A stretch of DNA of 64,000 nucleotides from Dysidea avara (lineage: Eukaryota; Porifera; Demospongiae; Dictyoceratida; Dysideidae), in contig NC_089278.1 in NCBI RefSeq assembly GCF_963678975.1, positions 13,063,959 through 13,127,958 of the forward strand. The letters run 5' to 3'. The position numbers were made by a program, and so were the translations under genes. Every line of letters begins with the position of its first letter. Positions within the stretch are counted from its first letter, which is position 1. This document shows, piece by piece, positions 43,701 through 64,000 of the stretch. The notes under the pieces are model-generated. The model did no database searches. It saw only the letters and a program-made list of their open reading frames with translations, and was not told the DNA's origin.

Positions 43701-46071
43701 ATGATACAGTTCCAGTAAATTCTTAGCTCATCATTATTCTTCGCCTCAGACTCATGTCATTAAGATATTCTACTCCTGATGTGATATTATAACTAGCACA
43801 CAATGAAGTAGTAATTAATAGTGTGTGCACATGTGCATCCTATACTGAATGGTGGGGTATCTTGTGTCTAATTGTGCAGATTTGATTCATTGTGCCCCAA
43901 TAGTTTACTATAAAGATTTTTTTTAGTTTAATATACAGTGGCTGTTTATCTAGTCAACAAGGTGCACTGCATACATGCATGCTTTTGCTATTGTGTGCAA
44001 GGATTAATAATGAGATAAACGTATAATAACTGCCTTGGTTTGCATGATGGAAACTCAAAAGCAACCCACTAATAATGGCTGGTATAAATGCTAAAATTTT
44101 CACCTCAAATTTTAATTGTACTTTGTTGCATGTGCTTCCCACACTGAGCCATTGCATAAAGCTACAAGTACAATACTAGAAACTCATCTATACAGTAATA
44201 GTGTAACTGTTGCAACACTAATGGGGCCCTTATAATTCCGGAAGCATCAGTGAGATCAGATTCATCTTAAACAACCATATATAGTACATTTTGGTAGTGT
44301 CTGTAAATAGTCACAAGTAATCTACTGTGTATGATACAAATATTAGTACTCAGCGGCATATAGTAATAGCAACTTTACACAGAGGAATTGTTTATCCATA
44401 AAACACAACAGACTTCAAAATGTGTTAAATTGAAACCGGTTTTTCTGAAATAGTTGTTATGTTGTTGCCAAACATACAGGTTATGCACCTCTGACTGAAT
44501 CAAAAAACTACTTATATAGTTATCATGTCAATTAGCTATAGTGTGCAACTATCAGTGTGTATGCATGGCTATAATAGCAAGTATCTACACATGATAGACC
44601 AAGCCAAAAAGTGAAACATTGTTCTGCATTATAAATATTGTCTTATATTGATTGTCAAGGTAGCTAACTTATCGTGCTTATACGGAGCAGGAAGTCATAA
44701 ATCCCCACAATTTGTCTCAGCTTCCTTGATTAACGACTTTTTGATAGACACTTGAAATTTCAACTGCAAGGTGCCTATTGCATATGAAGATGCTGAGGTA
44801 GCAATTTTAACTAATTAGCAGTAAAGAAAGATAAAATTAGCATTTTTATCACTATCAGTGTTAGCAATGAGTATGTACATATTTGGTTAACTTATTTATT
44901 TCATTGTACTCAATTAGACAAAGAGTTGACCATTTAAAGCTTTCGTTTGTGAGATGGCAAATAAGTGACATGGTCAAGTTTTAACTTTTTTAAAACTTAT
45001 GAATACTGCCAATTAGCTATTATGTTGGTCAGTGCTGGCACTGGTATCCCCAACAAAACTGCTCAGACAGATTTTTGATTTTAGTGCTTGTTCTCATGGC
45101 TTGTAAATGTATCTTTGATGACAGTCATTTACTTATATACAGCAAAAAAAAAAAAATGTTTCATATATAGTTTATCACTTAAAATTAAAGCATCATTTTT
45201 TTGATGAAGTGTGTCTCATTTGATGTACTCAAAATTTGTTACCACTGCTGCACTGTCAGAATTATGGCAATATAAATAAGGATGTTCTTTACAAACCTGG
45301 AATACAAAATCTCCTTCCCATTGATATAATTATAGTCATCAAAGCCAGCAATTGTACAGCCAATTTAGATATACTTTGAGGCCAAATAAAGATCTAAGTG
45401 TGTTTATGCACTGCAGTGTACATTACATTGAAAATTGAAGCATTTAAACTACTGGGTCATGTGTACTCTATAAGTAAATCAACCAAAGGTTTTTTTTTCT
45501 TTTCAGGGGCCTAAATATTTACTTTACAAAATTGCTATAAAATGCAATTACCTTGAATCTTGGCACATAAGGTGAATCATATACCATAATTCCGATAAAA
45601 ATCATGGAAGAGTGACATTTTTAGCTTAAAAGAAATGTGAACAACAGCCACAGAGGTATACAAGGTGAAAATCAAATAAGTCCGGAATTGTGAACAAACT
45701 TCAGTAAAAGGATGCCGTATAAATACAGTTCTATAGTTTAAATCCACCTTGTAAGAGACTAAAAGTTCATATTATATATATAAAGTTCTATATCATGCTG
45801 TATTAAAGGTACAAAGCAGTGTTCTATTAGACTGATACAAAACATTACTATTCACTTGTATCTGCGAAAAGTAAAATACAACTGAGTCACTCTCATTGAA
45901 AGGCCTTGAAAATACAAAACAGAAGTGATATTCATGTTAAAACAGCCAAGCTGTGAAAAGGTTGCAGCCTTAAATTGCCTTAAATTAGCTGGGATTATAG
46001 AGAAAGCAGCTAAGAAATGACTTAATGTTTTATCAACAGTATCACTTGTATACTGATATTTACAATTTTAT
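40717..46071. other. long intergenic stretch, no gene recognised
   Basis: More than 5 kb of AT-rich sequence with many TAGCTA words. Frames are short, and none has splice support or homology I recognise. 42350-42660 is GC-richer and open on both strands but unassignable. No CpG-rich promoter-like segment and no RNA gene was seen. Confidence 0.5.
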
Positions 46072-46717
46072 AACTGCTAAAATTCCATCTGCTACATTAT
46101 TTCAAATTGACGGTTGTTTTCAACAGGCTATGGATACCATGCATCTTTTCCTTATCAATTTGCAAGCCTCCTGGATGTAGCTAGTAGAGCATAAACTGGT
46201 TCAAGGTAGAAAGGATATCTCCCTATAAGCATCTAAGAGATATGTGTCACTTTCCCCATCTTTAATCATCTCAGAAAGACCTTCTTCAGCATTTTTAATG
46301 CATATGTCAATCTTATCACTCAGCAAAAAATGGTTTTCCATATATGTGCTCAAAATTGATTTCCAAACCAACTACTTTTCCACCATCTGGTAGCCCAAGT
46401 GCCAATGCCATAGCACTACATCCAAAGAACATTACAATATCAAAAGCCTTTTTGGCATTTGGTAAGTATTGTTGTAAGGAAAGTGTCTTGATCAATGGCT
46501 GTAGTCATGATTTCTTTAGAAAAAAACTGGACAACTTGTGAAGCTCCTTCAGTACAGTTGAGGTTAATTATAGGATCATCACTCAGATAGGTATCATGAC
46601 TTCTTGTCAAAACAAACATTTTTCAGTATGACCAAGTAGAGAAAGAGATAACCTGCTGCTCCAGCGGCAGTCAGACTAGCACATTCCCTACCTGAGTAGC
46701 TATCTTCCAATCTATTT
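46072..46717 (-). pseudogene. COMTD1-like methyltransferase pseudogene, copy 3
   Basis: Clear DNA similarity to both intact copies over the whole gene, from the region encoding ADGI (about 46085) back to the anchor region (about 46690). Blocks such as ccatctggtagcccaagtgc and catctcagaaagaccttctt are shared. Several deletions remove part of the metal-site region and of the N-terminal third, with frameshifts throughout, so no full frame remains. The start end is cut by an interspersed repeat at 46718. Loss of function is certain from the sequence. Confidence 0.92.
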
Positions 46718-47135
46718 ATTTATTTATTCAATTTTTATTAAGGCTTTACAGCACAAGTGCTGAAGGTTTTACAATCCATAATATTATAAACACAATAGCA
46801 TAACAATGACAAGAATGTAGTATGTATACACAATTTGAAGTATATATGTACAGCAGGACCTGTGGTAGGATGGATTTATTTCCTTTCTTTGGTCCATTTT
46901 CTGTTTCAACTTATTGTTAGCTACTATTGATTAAGTATAATGTTTAAGTCACTAGTTCCTGTTTGTTAAGTTAGGTAATTCAAGGCTGCAGCACATGTTG
47001 CTGTCAGACCTTCAGTGCTGGCCGCTATAAAGTTCTAATAATAATTATATCTGAACAGTATAGTTGACTGCTCTATTAGAGTATTTCATCATTAGGTGAA
47101 CGTTCTATTAGAGTAAGTGTATGTTCTATTAGAGT
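46718..47135 (+). repeat. interspersed repeat with dispersed words
   Basis: Starts with an atttattt run, then ttattaaggctttacagcac (shared with 17402). Later it carries aaggctgcagcacatgttgc and tcagtgctgg (shared, inverted, with 53075-53150). At its right end are three ctattagagta words (47068-47130). It looks like a SINE- or LINE-tail-like family; the class is not determined. Confidence 0.55.
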
Positions 47136-49604
47136 AGTTGAACGGAATTCTGTATATAAATGACTGGGCCTCATTTATTCAACACATCATATGTAGCTAG
47201 CTGTCTCTACAAACACACCAAGAGTGAGCTGAGCTCATCTTTAATCAAATTTATACCTCATCTGATGATTGATAGAAAAAGGTTGATAGGTGTCGATCAG
47301 GTCATACTTGCATGTCCTGAGTAGTGACATCAAATCTTGCACTCCATTCAGCAGGCCGCTTATATTCAAATCAATAAATCCCAGCATGGCAAGGTCTCTA
47401 ATTGAAATACTCCTATGGATATCAGACTCAAAAGGCACTGGTTTTACTTACGCCCCTTGTGAATAAGCATTAACTTTGTGAATGCATTCTCTCAATGATG
47501 GTAGTGTTTCGGCCTTGAAATCTTTATAAAGAACATTGCAGTGTGTCATAAATATTGTGTATAGGACTTTAGGTGCATTATTATGGACAAATTAAATTGG
47601 TGTTTAAAGCTAAAAACATCACAAAAATAATCCAAAAGACAAATTACAACATACCTTACAACAAAAAAAACAGTAAATAAGCATGGAAGTTCCCAATGCA
47701 TTTTTCTGCACAAAAATGACATACCGGACCAGGAATAAATATAATTTTTTTGTTTTCACATATTTTTTTGTTCTCATCAGTGCCTGTATGTATTTCCACT
47801 ACTGCAGTTGTTTCCCCATCATTCCATTACCTATTAAAAAGAACAAAATATTGCGCTTGTGTAATTCAGTTTTAAAGAACGTTGCACTCATACAGCAGCT
47901 ACGTACCTCATGCATTGTAAACTACTAGTAGTATAAGTGTCAAGAAATGAAGAAATAAAGATTTGTGCAGTGCAGGATCTGTCACAAAAAATTGGCCTGG
48001 CTGGACTTTGGATAGCAAAACTCAGTTAGATTATTTTTAGCATCCAAGCCCTGACCAAAACTGGGAACTTCATGAGTCAACTAACTCCAGATAGCGCGTG
48101 TACAACTATACTAGACTTAAAGCAGCACTGCAACTCTGTGCAAGCATAATCCTACTGCACTATAGTTCATTTCAGTCCATTAATGGCTTTAGTTGTAATG
48201 AAAGATCGACATACTCTAATACAGCAGTCAACCACTCCAATAGAACAGTCGCAACTTTTACTTAAATACCTGCAACAACACATGTACACGTGCAGTGACA
48301 ATAGTTTAAGTATAGCTAGAAACTCAGAGCCTAAAAGTTTTCCTGCATGGGACATGCCCCCTCACAATTCTGGAAGGGCACTAGAGCTCTTTGGTGAGAC
48401 CATGCAACTGTTGCTATGTAGGTCCACTGGTCTACCCCAACCAACTATTGAAATATAGGAGTTGCAGTCTAATCTCTGATAACAACTTGGGTAACTATAG
48501 CTTAGTGTCTTAAACCCAGACCATACCCTAGCTTGTGGTCTGGGAACAAGGCTAGATATAGCTAGGGTCTGCAGGTAACAAGAGGTAGTTACAGCTGTGT
48601 GTTCAGAAACATAAGCAACCCAGCTGTGTTATAGTTGAGGGAAAAGCTGGTCCACCTGAACCAAATTCAGTCAACAAAAATTGGCCTAGGCCAAATTCAG
48701 TCATCGACCATTGGCCTGAACCAAGGCCAGACCAGTTTTGGATGCCAAAATTGGTTGCCTACATCAGTTTATGGCCTTTTCATCATGACTGGTGTTGTGC
48801 TTGCATTTTCTATTGCAGTGGACCTAGTTACTGTTCAGAAGGTTTCCAGATATGTATAACTATGTACTGTACTTACAAACTATATCAAACATGCTAGTGT
48901 ACTTCATTTAATTACCATGCCTCTTTTTATGCAAGCTACCTACCAGACTTTTAAAACTCACTGAAGTAGACACTGCAGTCATGTAGTCATGTATACAGCT
49001 AATTTAAGTGTGACAGTCAATGCATCCATAAAATATCTTCACACTGACCCCAAACCCTTCCAACAAGTTTCTATGAAATTTAAAAGATGTTTTTACTTAG
49101 ATGAATTTTATGCTGACTGACTGATGCCTCCAGCCAAGCAATGGATAAGGCCACAAGCTTGATTTCTTCACTGTTCGACGTCACTTCATCCCAAGATATG
49201 CCTTTTTGTCAACTGCAGTAAGCACAATACATGCATCACAGACTTCTTTGTGTTCCAGTTCTTTCCGCTGACAACACAAGATGTTAATTTACAATAGCTT
49301 GGTATGACTTCCCTCTGAAAATTTATTGCTCGATTTTCTGTAGTGACTGGATTGATTGCAGATATGCCTCTTGTACAGTTCTTCATTTGTAATGCTGCAT
49401 AATGGGCATTCACAATACATAGTATACAATGTTCAAACGGACAGAAAACTCACAGAAACTGAAAATGAAGCGTAATACCACTTCACTTTTAGTGCATGCG
49501 TTCAGATCAGATGCAATTTTAATTTTATGGTATGTCTGGTGCCATTCTTTCTTTTAATGTGGTATGTGCGGGAATAATTATGTTATAAAAAGTTAACAAA
49601 CAAG
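47136..49604. other. non-coding, no gene recognised
   Basis: Contains copies of the dispersed word at 48205-48250. No convincing frame or splice structure. Confidence 0.5.
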
Positions 49605-49890
49605 TAGGAGGAAAAACTAGGAATTTTAAGTTGGATTAGGTATCAAAGAATTAAAGTAGTGAAACAACGGAGGTTGCAATTGTCTATACCTGCAGATATA
49701 CCAATGGACATTTAATCTCTAATTCAGTCATGGTTATATAGACTGAAGTTTAGGGATTAAATGCACATTAGTATATCTGCAGGTAATAGACAACCTCTCT
49801 TGTTTCATTACTTTTAACTATTCCCTTGTTTCACTACTTTTTTCTTTAATCCCTAATCCAAACTTCATGCAAATTCTTGATTTTTTCTTC
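49605..49890. repeat. foldback element, about 285 bp
   Basis: Arms pair around the centre near 49740. Matching words are aagttggattagg/cctaatccaaactt, agtgaaacaa/ttgtttcact, and tacctgcagatatac/gtatatctgcaggta with gattaaatg. The outer right arm holds an extra partial copy of the ctattcccttgtttcac unit. No coding frame. Confidence 0.75.
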
Positions 49891-50057
49891 CACTTGTGGT
49901 GTAATGACTAAACCCTCCTGCCCTCAGGAAATTTTTAATTTAGAAACATGCCAGACTACTCAACTGAATATTTTATTACACAACATGTGGTTCAGTCTTG
50001 TGTAGCCAGAAAATGTTTTACGCAGTCAGATCACTTTATAATTGGGTTGGGAAAAAC

Positions 50058-50144
50058 CCAATGATAAAAGAAAATGTGGTCTGACTGTAGGAGACAAAAT
50101 CCAATGATAAAAGAAAATGTGGTCTTACTGCAGGAGACAAGATC
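50058..50144 (+). repeat. tandem duplication, period 43
   Basis: Two adjacent units of ccaatgataaaagaaaatgt followed by ggtct, differing at a few bases. Confidence 0.85.
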
Positions 50145-51118
50145 AAGGGGTAGGGATGTACAAGTTCTGTGGAGATCGATGTCTAGGCCACAAAAAGAAA
50201 GTTGCTAATCTTATCACATTTTGGCAATTCACATACCACAATTTTTTTTGCCCAACAGTATAATGAGGCAACCACAATCAAGATTTTGACATACCTTGTT
50301 TACTTGATTTTCACCTGAAACAGAGCCTTGATTGCTTGTGAAAGCATTGTAAATTCTTGTAATATGTTTACAAGCTAGTATTCTAAGAAGCTTGATTGAG
50401 GACTTCTGGCTTCATCATTTGAAAATTAACCTTTTAATCAACATCAGGCTTTATTTAGGATAAATATAGTTAATTAAATTAACTCAAAAAACCATATTTT
50501 AAAACCAATTGTTTTCATTGCTCTACACAGCCTGTTGTATTGTTGATCTCGGTTACATATGGTGAGTTATTAGACCTAAAGACTGCTGGTCACCATAGTG
50601 ACTGTGACTGATCAAGCTATGCGTGATTACTTGTGAGGAATACATTTGCAGGCTGGTCCTTTTGTACAACCATGCAATTTTGAAAATAGTACCAATACTA
50701 ATGTACATGCATCATTCTTCCTCAGCATGGAAGTCGAGAGTAGAACTACAAATACACAGAGCCTATATTTGTCATGTTGTTCAAAGCTTAAATTCTTTTA
50801 TTCTTGAGAGAGTTGAGAGAGAGAATTTACCATCTCACACATGGAAAAACCTAGTGCAACAAAAAGTGATGTGATTATTGATTAATAACTATACACTCGA
50901 GTGTTCTGAGTATATGACTGCTCTATTAGAGTATCCCAATTTTAAAAGGTGCAAAGAGCCTAGACTATGCACTCTGTTGAACAAGAGTACCATGGAGGGA
51001 CTTCAACCCTCTAGTTACCCACAACTAATGCATGTACCTTTTTAACATGTGGTCTCCTCTAATCAGCTACTAATATGAAATAGTGCATTCACGTGGCTGA
51101 TAATGCTAGAAAACTTCA
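50145..51118. other. non-coding, no gene recognised
   Basis: One copy of the dispersed word at 50916. An 83-codon frame at 50623-50874 is unconvincing. Confidence 0.45.
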
Positions 51119-51689
51119 GGGTGTCTAACTTAAAACTTTCCAAGGATCATACCCCTTGTAGATTTGTCTCACACTAAGGTATGCCTTCCTTTCTATTGTT
51201 ATAGGCCCTAGCTATAGGCCCTAGCTATAGGCCCTAGCATTAGATAATGAAAACCAGTAATCAAAATTCTATGATTGATTATGGATAAGATCAACAATTT
51301 TATACATTATAAGTTTAGCTCTCTCTCTTCCTTGTTATATAAAGTAGGTAGGTTGAGTGTGTTCATGTAGCATACCTATAGTAGCACTAGAGTGTGTTGA
51401 AAAATTATTTGACAAAATCTGGCTGCTCTTCTCTATGGTGCCTGGAATTTTACCCTATGAAAATGTCAATAATGAAAATTACAATTTTATTGGGCCACCC
51501 AATGAAAACTATACTTTTCACAGGAAAATAATTCTTGATAATCCAGGCTTATGTAATGCCAGGGTCTACAGCCATGGTTATGTAGAATGGAAGGCATGCC
51601 TTAGTGTGAGACAATGCATTCAGTGAATTCAAATCTACAAGGGTCTGGGGAATGATCCTTGGGAAGCATTAAAATTAGACTCCCTGTAT
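51119..51689. mobile_element. terminal-inverted-repeat element, about 570 bp
   Basis: Outer ends are cagggtgtctaac and the complement of cagggagtctaat. The arms share ttccaaggatcat, ccttgtagattt and gtctcacactaagg with atgccttcc. Total arm length is about 80-100 bases. Next to the left arm is a short tandem array of taggccctagcta (51205-51240). The 89-codon frame inside spans the right arm and is not a gene. No target duplication was read. Confidence 0.75.
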
Positions 51690-52280
51690 GTGTTGAGCTG
51701 GATCCTCAAAAACATTGAATAACTCATTGATGCAATTACACATGATCTTGAAATTTGGCTCATTTGTAGTATTGCTTGACCTGCTAAAAAAACATTTCAA
51801 AACCTTTTCGTTCAAATGTCTGACATAATATTTATAGCCAATTAAAATGTCCACCATACATTTCCTATGATGAAGTCATAAAAGTACAGTGTCCATTACA
51901 ACCCTTTCCAATGGAGCCAAACTGTACATGTCGACACCTTTGCTGTCACCATTAATCATCTGGTTGGCCGAAATGTTTACTCTCTTGAGAAAAAACTGGA
52001 TCCACTTTTGATTTTAAGCTGTTTTTCAGGATCCAGCTCAACTTGTACATTACTAAATCATTTTGCATTAAGGTGCATGACTGCTCTATTATGGTGGCTG
52101 CTTTATTAGAGTGACTGTTCTATTAGGGTATCTCAATCTTGCAGTTTGACCAGAAACCATCCTTAAGCAGGTCTTATCCATCCACTGTCACTCTGCATGT
52201 ATAGCTGGTAGGGAGTCCAGACTGTAGCCCTTCATTTCCCTGTCCCTAATATCCACTTTCACCGTCTCCGTCCCCATAAG
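51690..52280. other. non-coding, no gene recognised
   Basis: Contains two variants of the dispersed word at 52078-52130. Nothing else is supported. Confidence 0.45.
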
Positions 52281-52752
52281 GCCAGACCAAGTTAATTCAC
52301 AGTTTATCGTTACCACCCGCATGGGTTTTTAGGAATAGAGCAATAATTTCATAATTCATTATTTCTCATGTGATAATCATTGCTTAGCTTCCAAACTTGT
52401 TTTTGTATATTAAAACATGGTGTGTGCAACAAACGTGACGATTATCCCCGGCCTGGACTCGTTAGAACCTTCAATAAAATAATGGATTTCTAAAGAGAGA
52501 TTTCATAAACGAGTAGCTAAGTATTAACAGTGACGTCGAGTAACGTAATCAAATAACCTGCAATTATTGTTAAAGTAAAGTAGATAATAACAACAATAAT
52601 AAGTAACTAGCTATGTAGCTAGCAACTGTGTGAAGCTACTTTTTAAATGTTTTTCCATGTTAAAAAATTATGAAATATGAAAAATGGCCTCCCGCCCGCA
52701 TGACTTTTTCAAATATCCCAGACGATAAACTGTGAATCAACTTTAGCTCAAA
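52281..52752. mobile_element. terminal-inverted-repeat element, about 470 bp
   Basis: The left end gccagaccaagttaattcac then agtttatcgt is inverted at the right end (complement of agttgattcacagtttatcg). Both sides have a cccgcatg stretch just inside. Left-end layout and spacing match the element at 13979-15137, so they are probably the same family. The interior is AT-rich without a frame. Confidence 0.65.
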
Positions 52753-53007
52753 GATTTTTGCTTAGGCTCCTAGGCTATGGCCTATGGGTAAACACCTCAA
52801 ACAGGCTCTGCCTTCTGTGTACACCCTCCAGTGCCTAACTGGTAAAGTAGATAATAGCAAATAACAACTTGGCCTGGCCTAAGTGTAAATCATGTGATTT
52901 CTAAAAGATTGCCGGCTACTGTTTAATATTGTGCAAACAGTAACAGCAAAGGGGAAGTAATAAATGGAGCTCCATCACTTTATTTCGGAAGCTTTTGTAC
53001 CTGTCAA

Positions 53008-53180
53008 GATCGAGATACTCTAAATAGAGCAGTCATGCGTAGCAGTCAGTCAGTGCAGCTGACATTATTATATTATTAGCACTTTACAGTGACCAGCACT
53101 GAAAGTCTGACAGCAACATGTGCTGCAGCCTTAGGATTACCTAACCTAATTTCAGGGACTTAGACCTAATGACTTGACTT
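53008..53180 (-). repeat. interspersed repeat fragment
   Basis: Carries an inverted dispersed word (gagatactctaaatagagca) followed by a segment whose complement matches 46935-47040 (taggtaat, aaggctgcagcacatgttgc, tcagtgctgg). It lies about 350 bases upstream of the inferred MON1 first exon. Confidence 0.6.
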
Positions 53181-53533
53181 ACTGACATTTTTTCGACCTG
53201 CCGGGTCGCTACTTTATAGTAGAGGGAAAACAGTCCGTGAAACATATTAATTTGGTATGGCATATATTAACAAAACACAACAAAAAAACAACTCACGATT
53301 ACTCGCACGATTAGTGTCACTGCTGGCCGGGGTACTCGACAACGAGCTCGACAAACCAGCCATAGATATTATACGAGCCCGTTAGAGGGGCGCGCTCCTT
53401 TAGAAAAGTAGTGTAGCGGTTGGTTTGGGAGCACGTGGGAGCCGCATTTCAGGTGTAGAAGGTTGGCATTAATTAGAATTATGGTACAAGATCGTATTTT
53501 ATTTATTGAACACTACGCAGTTCGTTACGCTTA

Positions 53534-63621
<10,088 letters not shown>

Positions 63622-64000
63622 CAATGAACATGAAATGGCCATTTTCTACTGTCACTGAGACTTTCCATATACAGTACACTAAATTAATATTTTGTATACA
63701 AAAAATAATATAATATTGTGCAGTTGAACTGCCCACGGGATTACACAAATGCTGTACACTAAAATTATAATAATTGTTTGTGTGTTGTAAGTATATGTGA
63801 AGTAGACATCTTAACATGGATATGTAGTCTTATAATAATTAGGAATGAGGTGATATAGAGACAAATGGTGACACTAGCTGAGACTATACAACAGTAGCTA
63901 GAAAAATCAAGACAAGCCAGTAAAAATCAAGACAAGCCAGTTTATTTTATCGATGTTGCTCTTATGACTCGACCTGATGGGGCTTGTGCTACAACTAGCT
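63622..64000 (+). other. MON1 3' flank
   Basis: Directly after the stop codon. No canonical aataaa is seen. A small tandem duplication of aaaatcaagacaagccag lies at about 63902-63941. Nothing else is supported. Confidence 0.5.

Noticed and set aside
51357..51626. 89-codon frame inside the 51119-51689 element
   Set aside because: It extends into the terminal inverted repeat and has no transposase motif.

Overview
This is a stretch of animal nuclear genome, most likely from a demosponge. Evidence: AT-rich DNA full of TAGCTA-type words, spliceosomal introns as short as 48 and 56 bases, dense short inverted-repeat elements, Ty3, DIRS and hAT transposons, and conserved metazoan-type genes. The sponge assignment is inference from general resemblance, not a search. 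No bacterial genes, CRISPR array, tRNA or rRNA gene is visible.

Three kinds of host sequence stand out. (1) MON1, a subunit of the Rab7 guanine-nucleotide exchange factor, fills 53534-63621 on the + strand with 14 exons that join in frame (682 residues). Its start codon appears to be split by a 56-base intron. (2) Two intact single-exon COMTD1-like O-methyltransferase genes lie on the - strand at 9869-10639 and 25892-26665. (3) A decayed third copy of that methyltransferase lies at 46072-46717. Two weak exon-like reading frames lie near 40.3-40.7 kb.

The rest is mainly mobile DNA. 3050-7256 is a broken Ty3/gypsy element on the - strand with a recognisable 5' LTR, an initiator-Met tRNA primer site, a polypurine tract, gag and pol, and an internal microinversion of about 100 bases. 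12631-12985 is an isolated gypsy gag fragment. 28.7-34.4 kb is an accessory patch on the + strand: a decayed transposase-like gene of unknown family followed by a decayed YqaJ-type (PD-(D/E)XK) exonuclease, both split by later insertions. 34.8-38.1 kb is a DIRS-like retroelement remnant that lacks a recognisable tyrosine recombinase. Short inverted-repeat elements are scattered throughout. Three have target-site duplications readable by eye: 15816-16200 (7 bp), 22869-24314 (8 bp, hAT-like) and 33106-33687 (8 bp with one mismatch, hAT-like).

No clearly new functional system was found. The best leads are the split MON1 start codon, the transposase-plus-exonuclease patch, the palindrome clusters and the nested foldback elements. 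Long intervals with nothing recognisable are listed as such.
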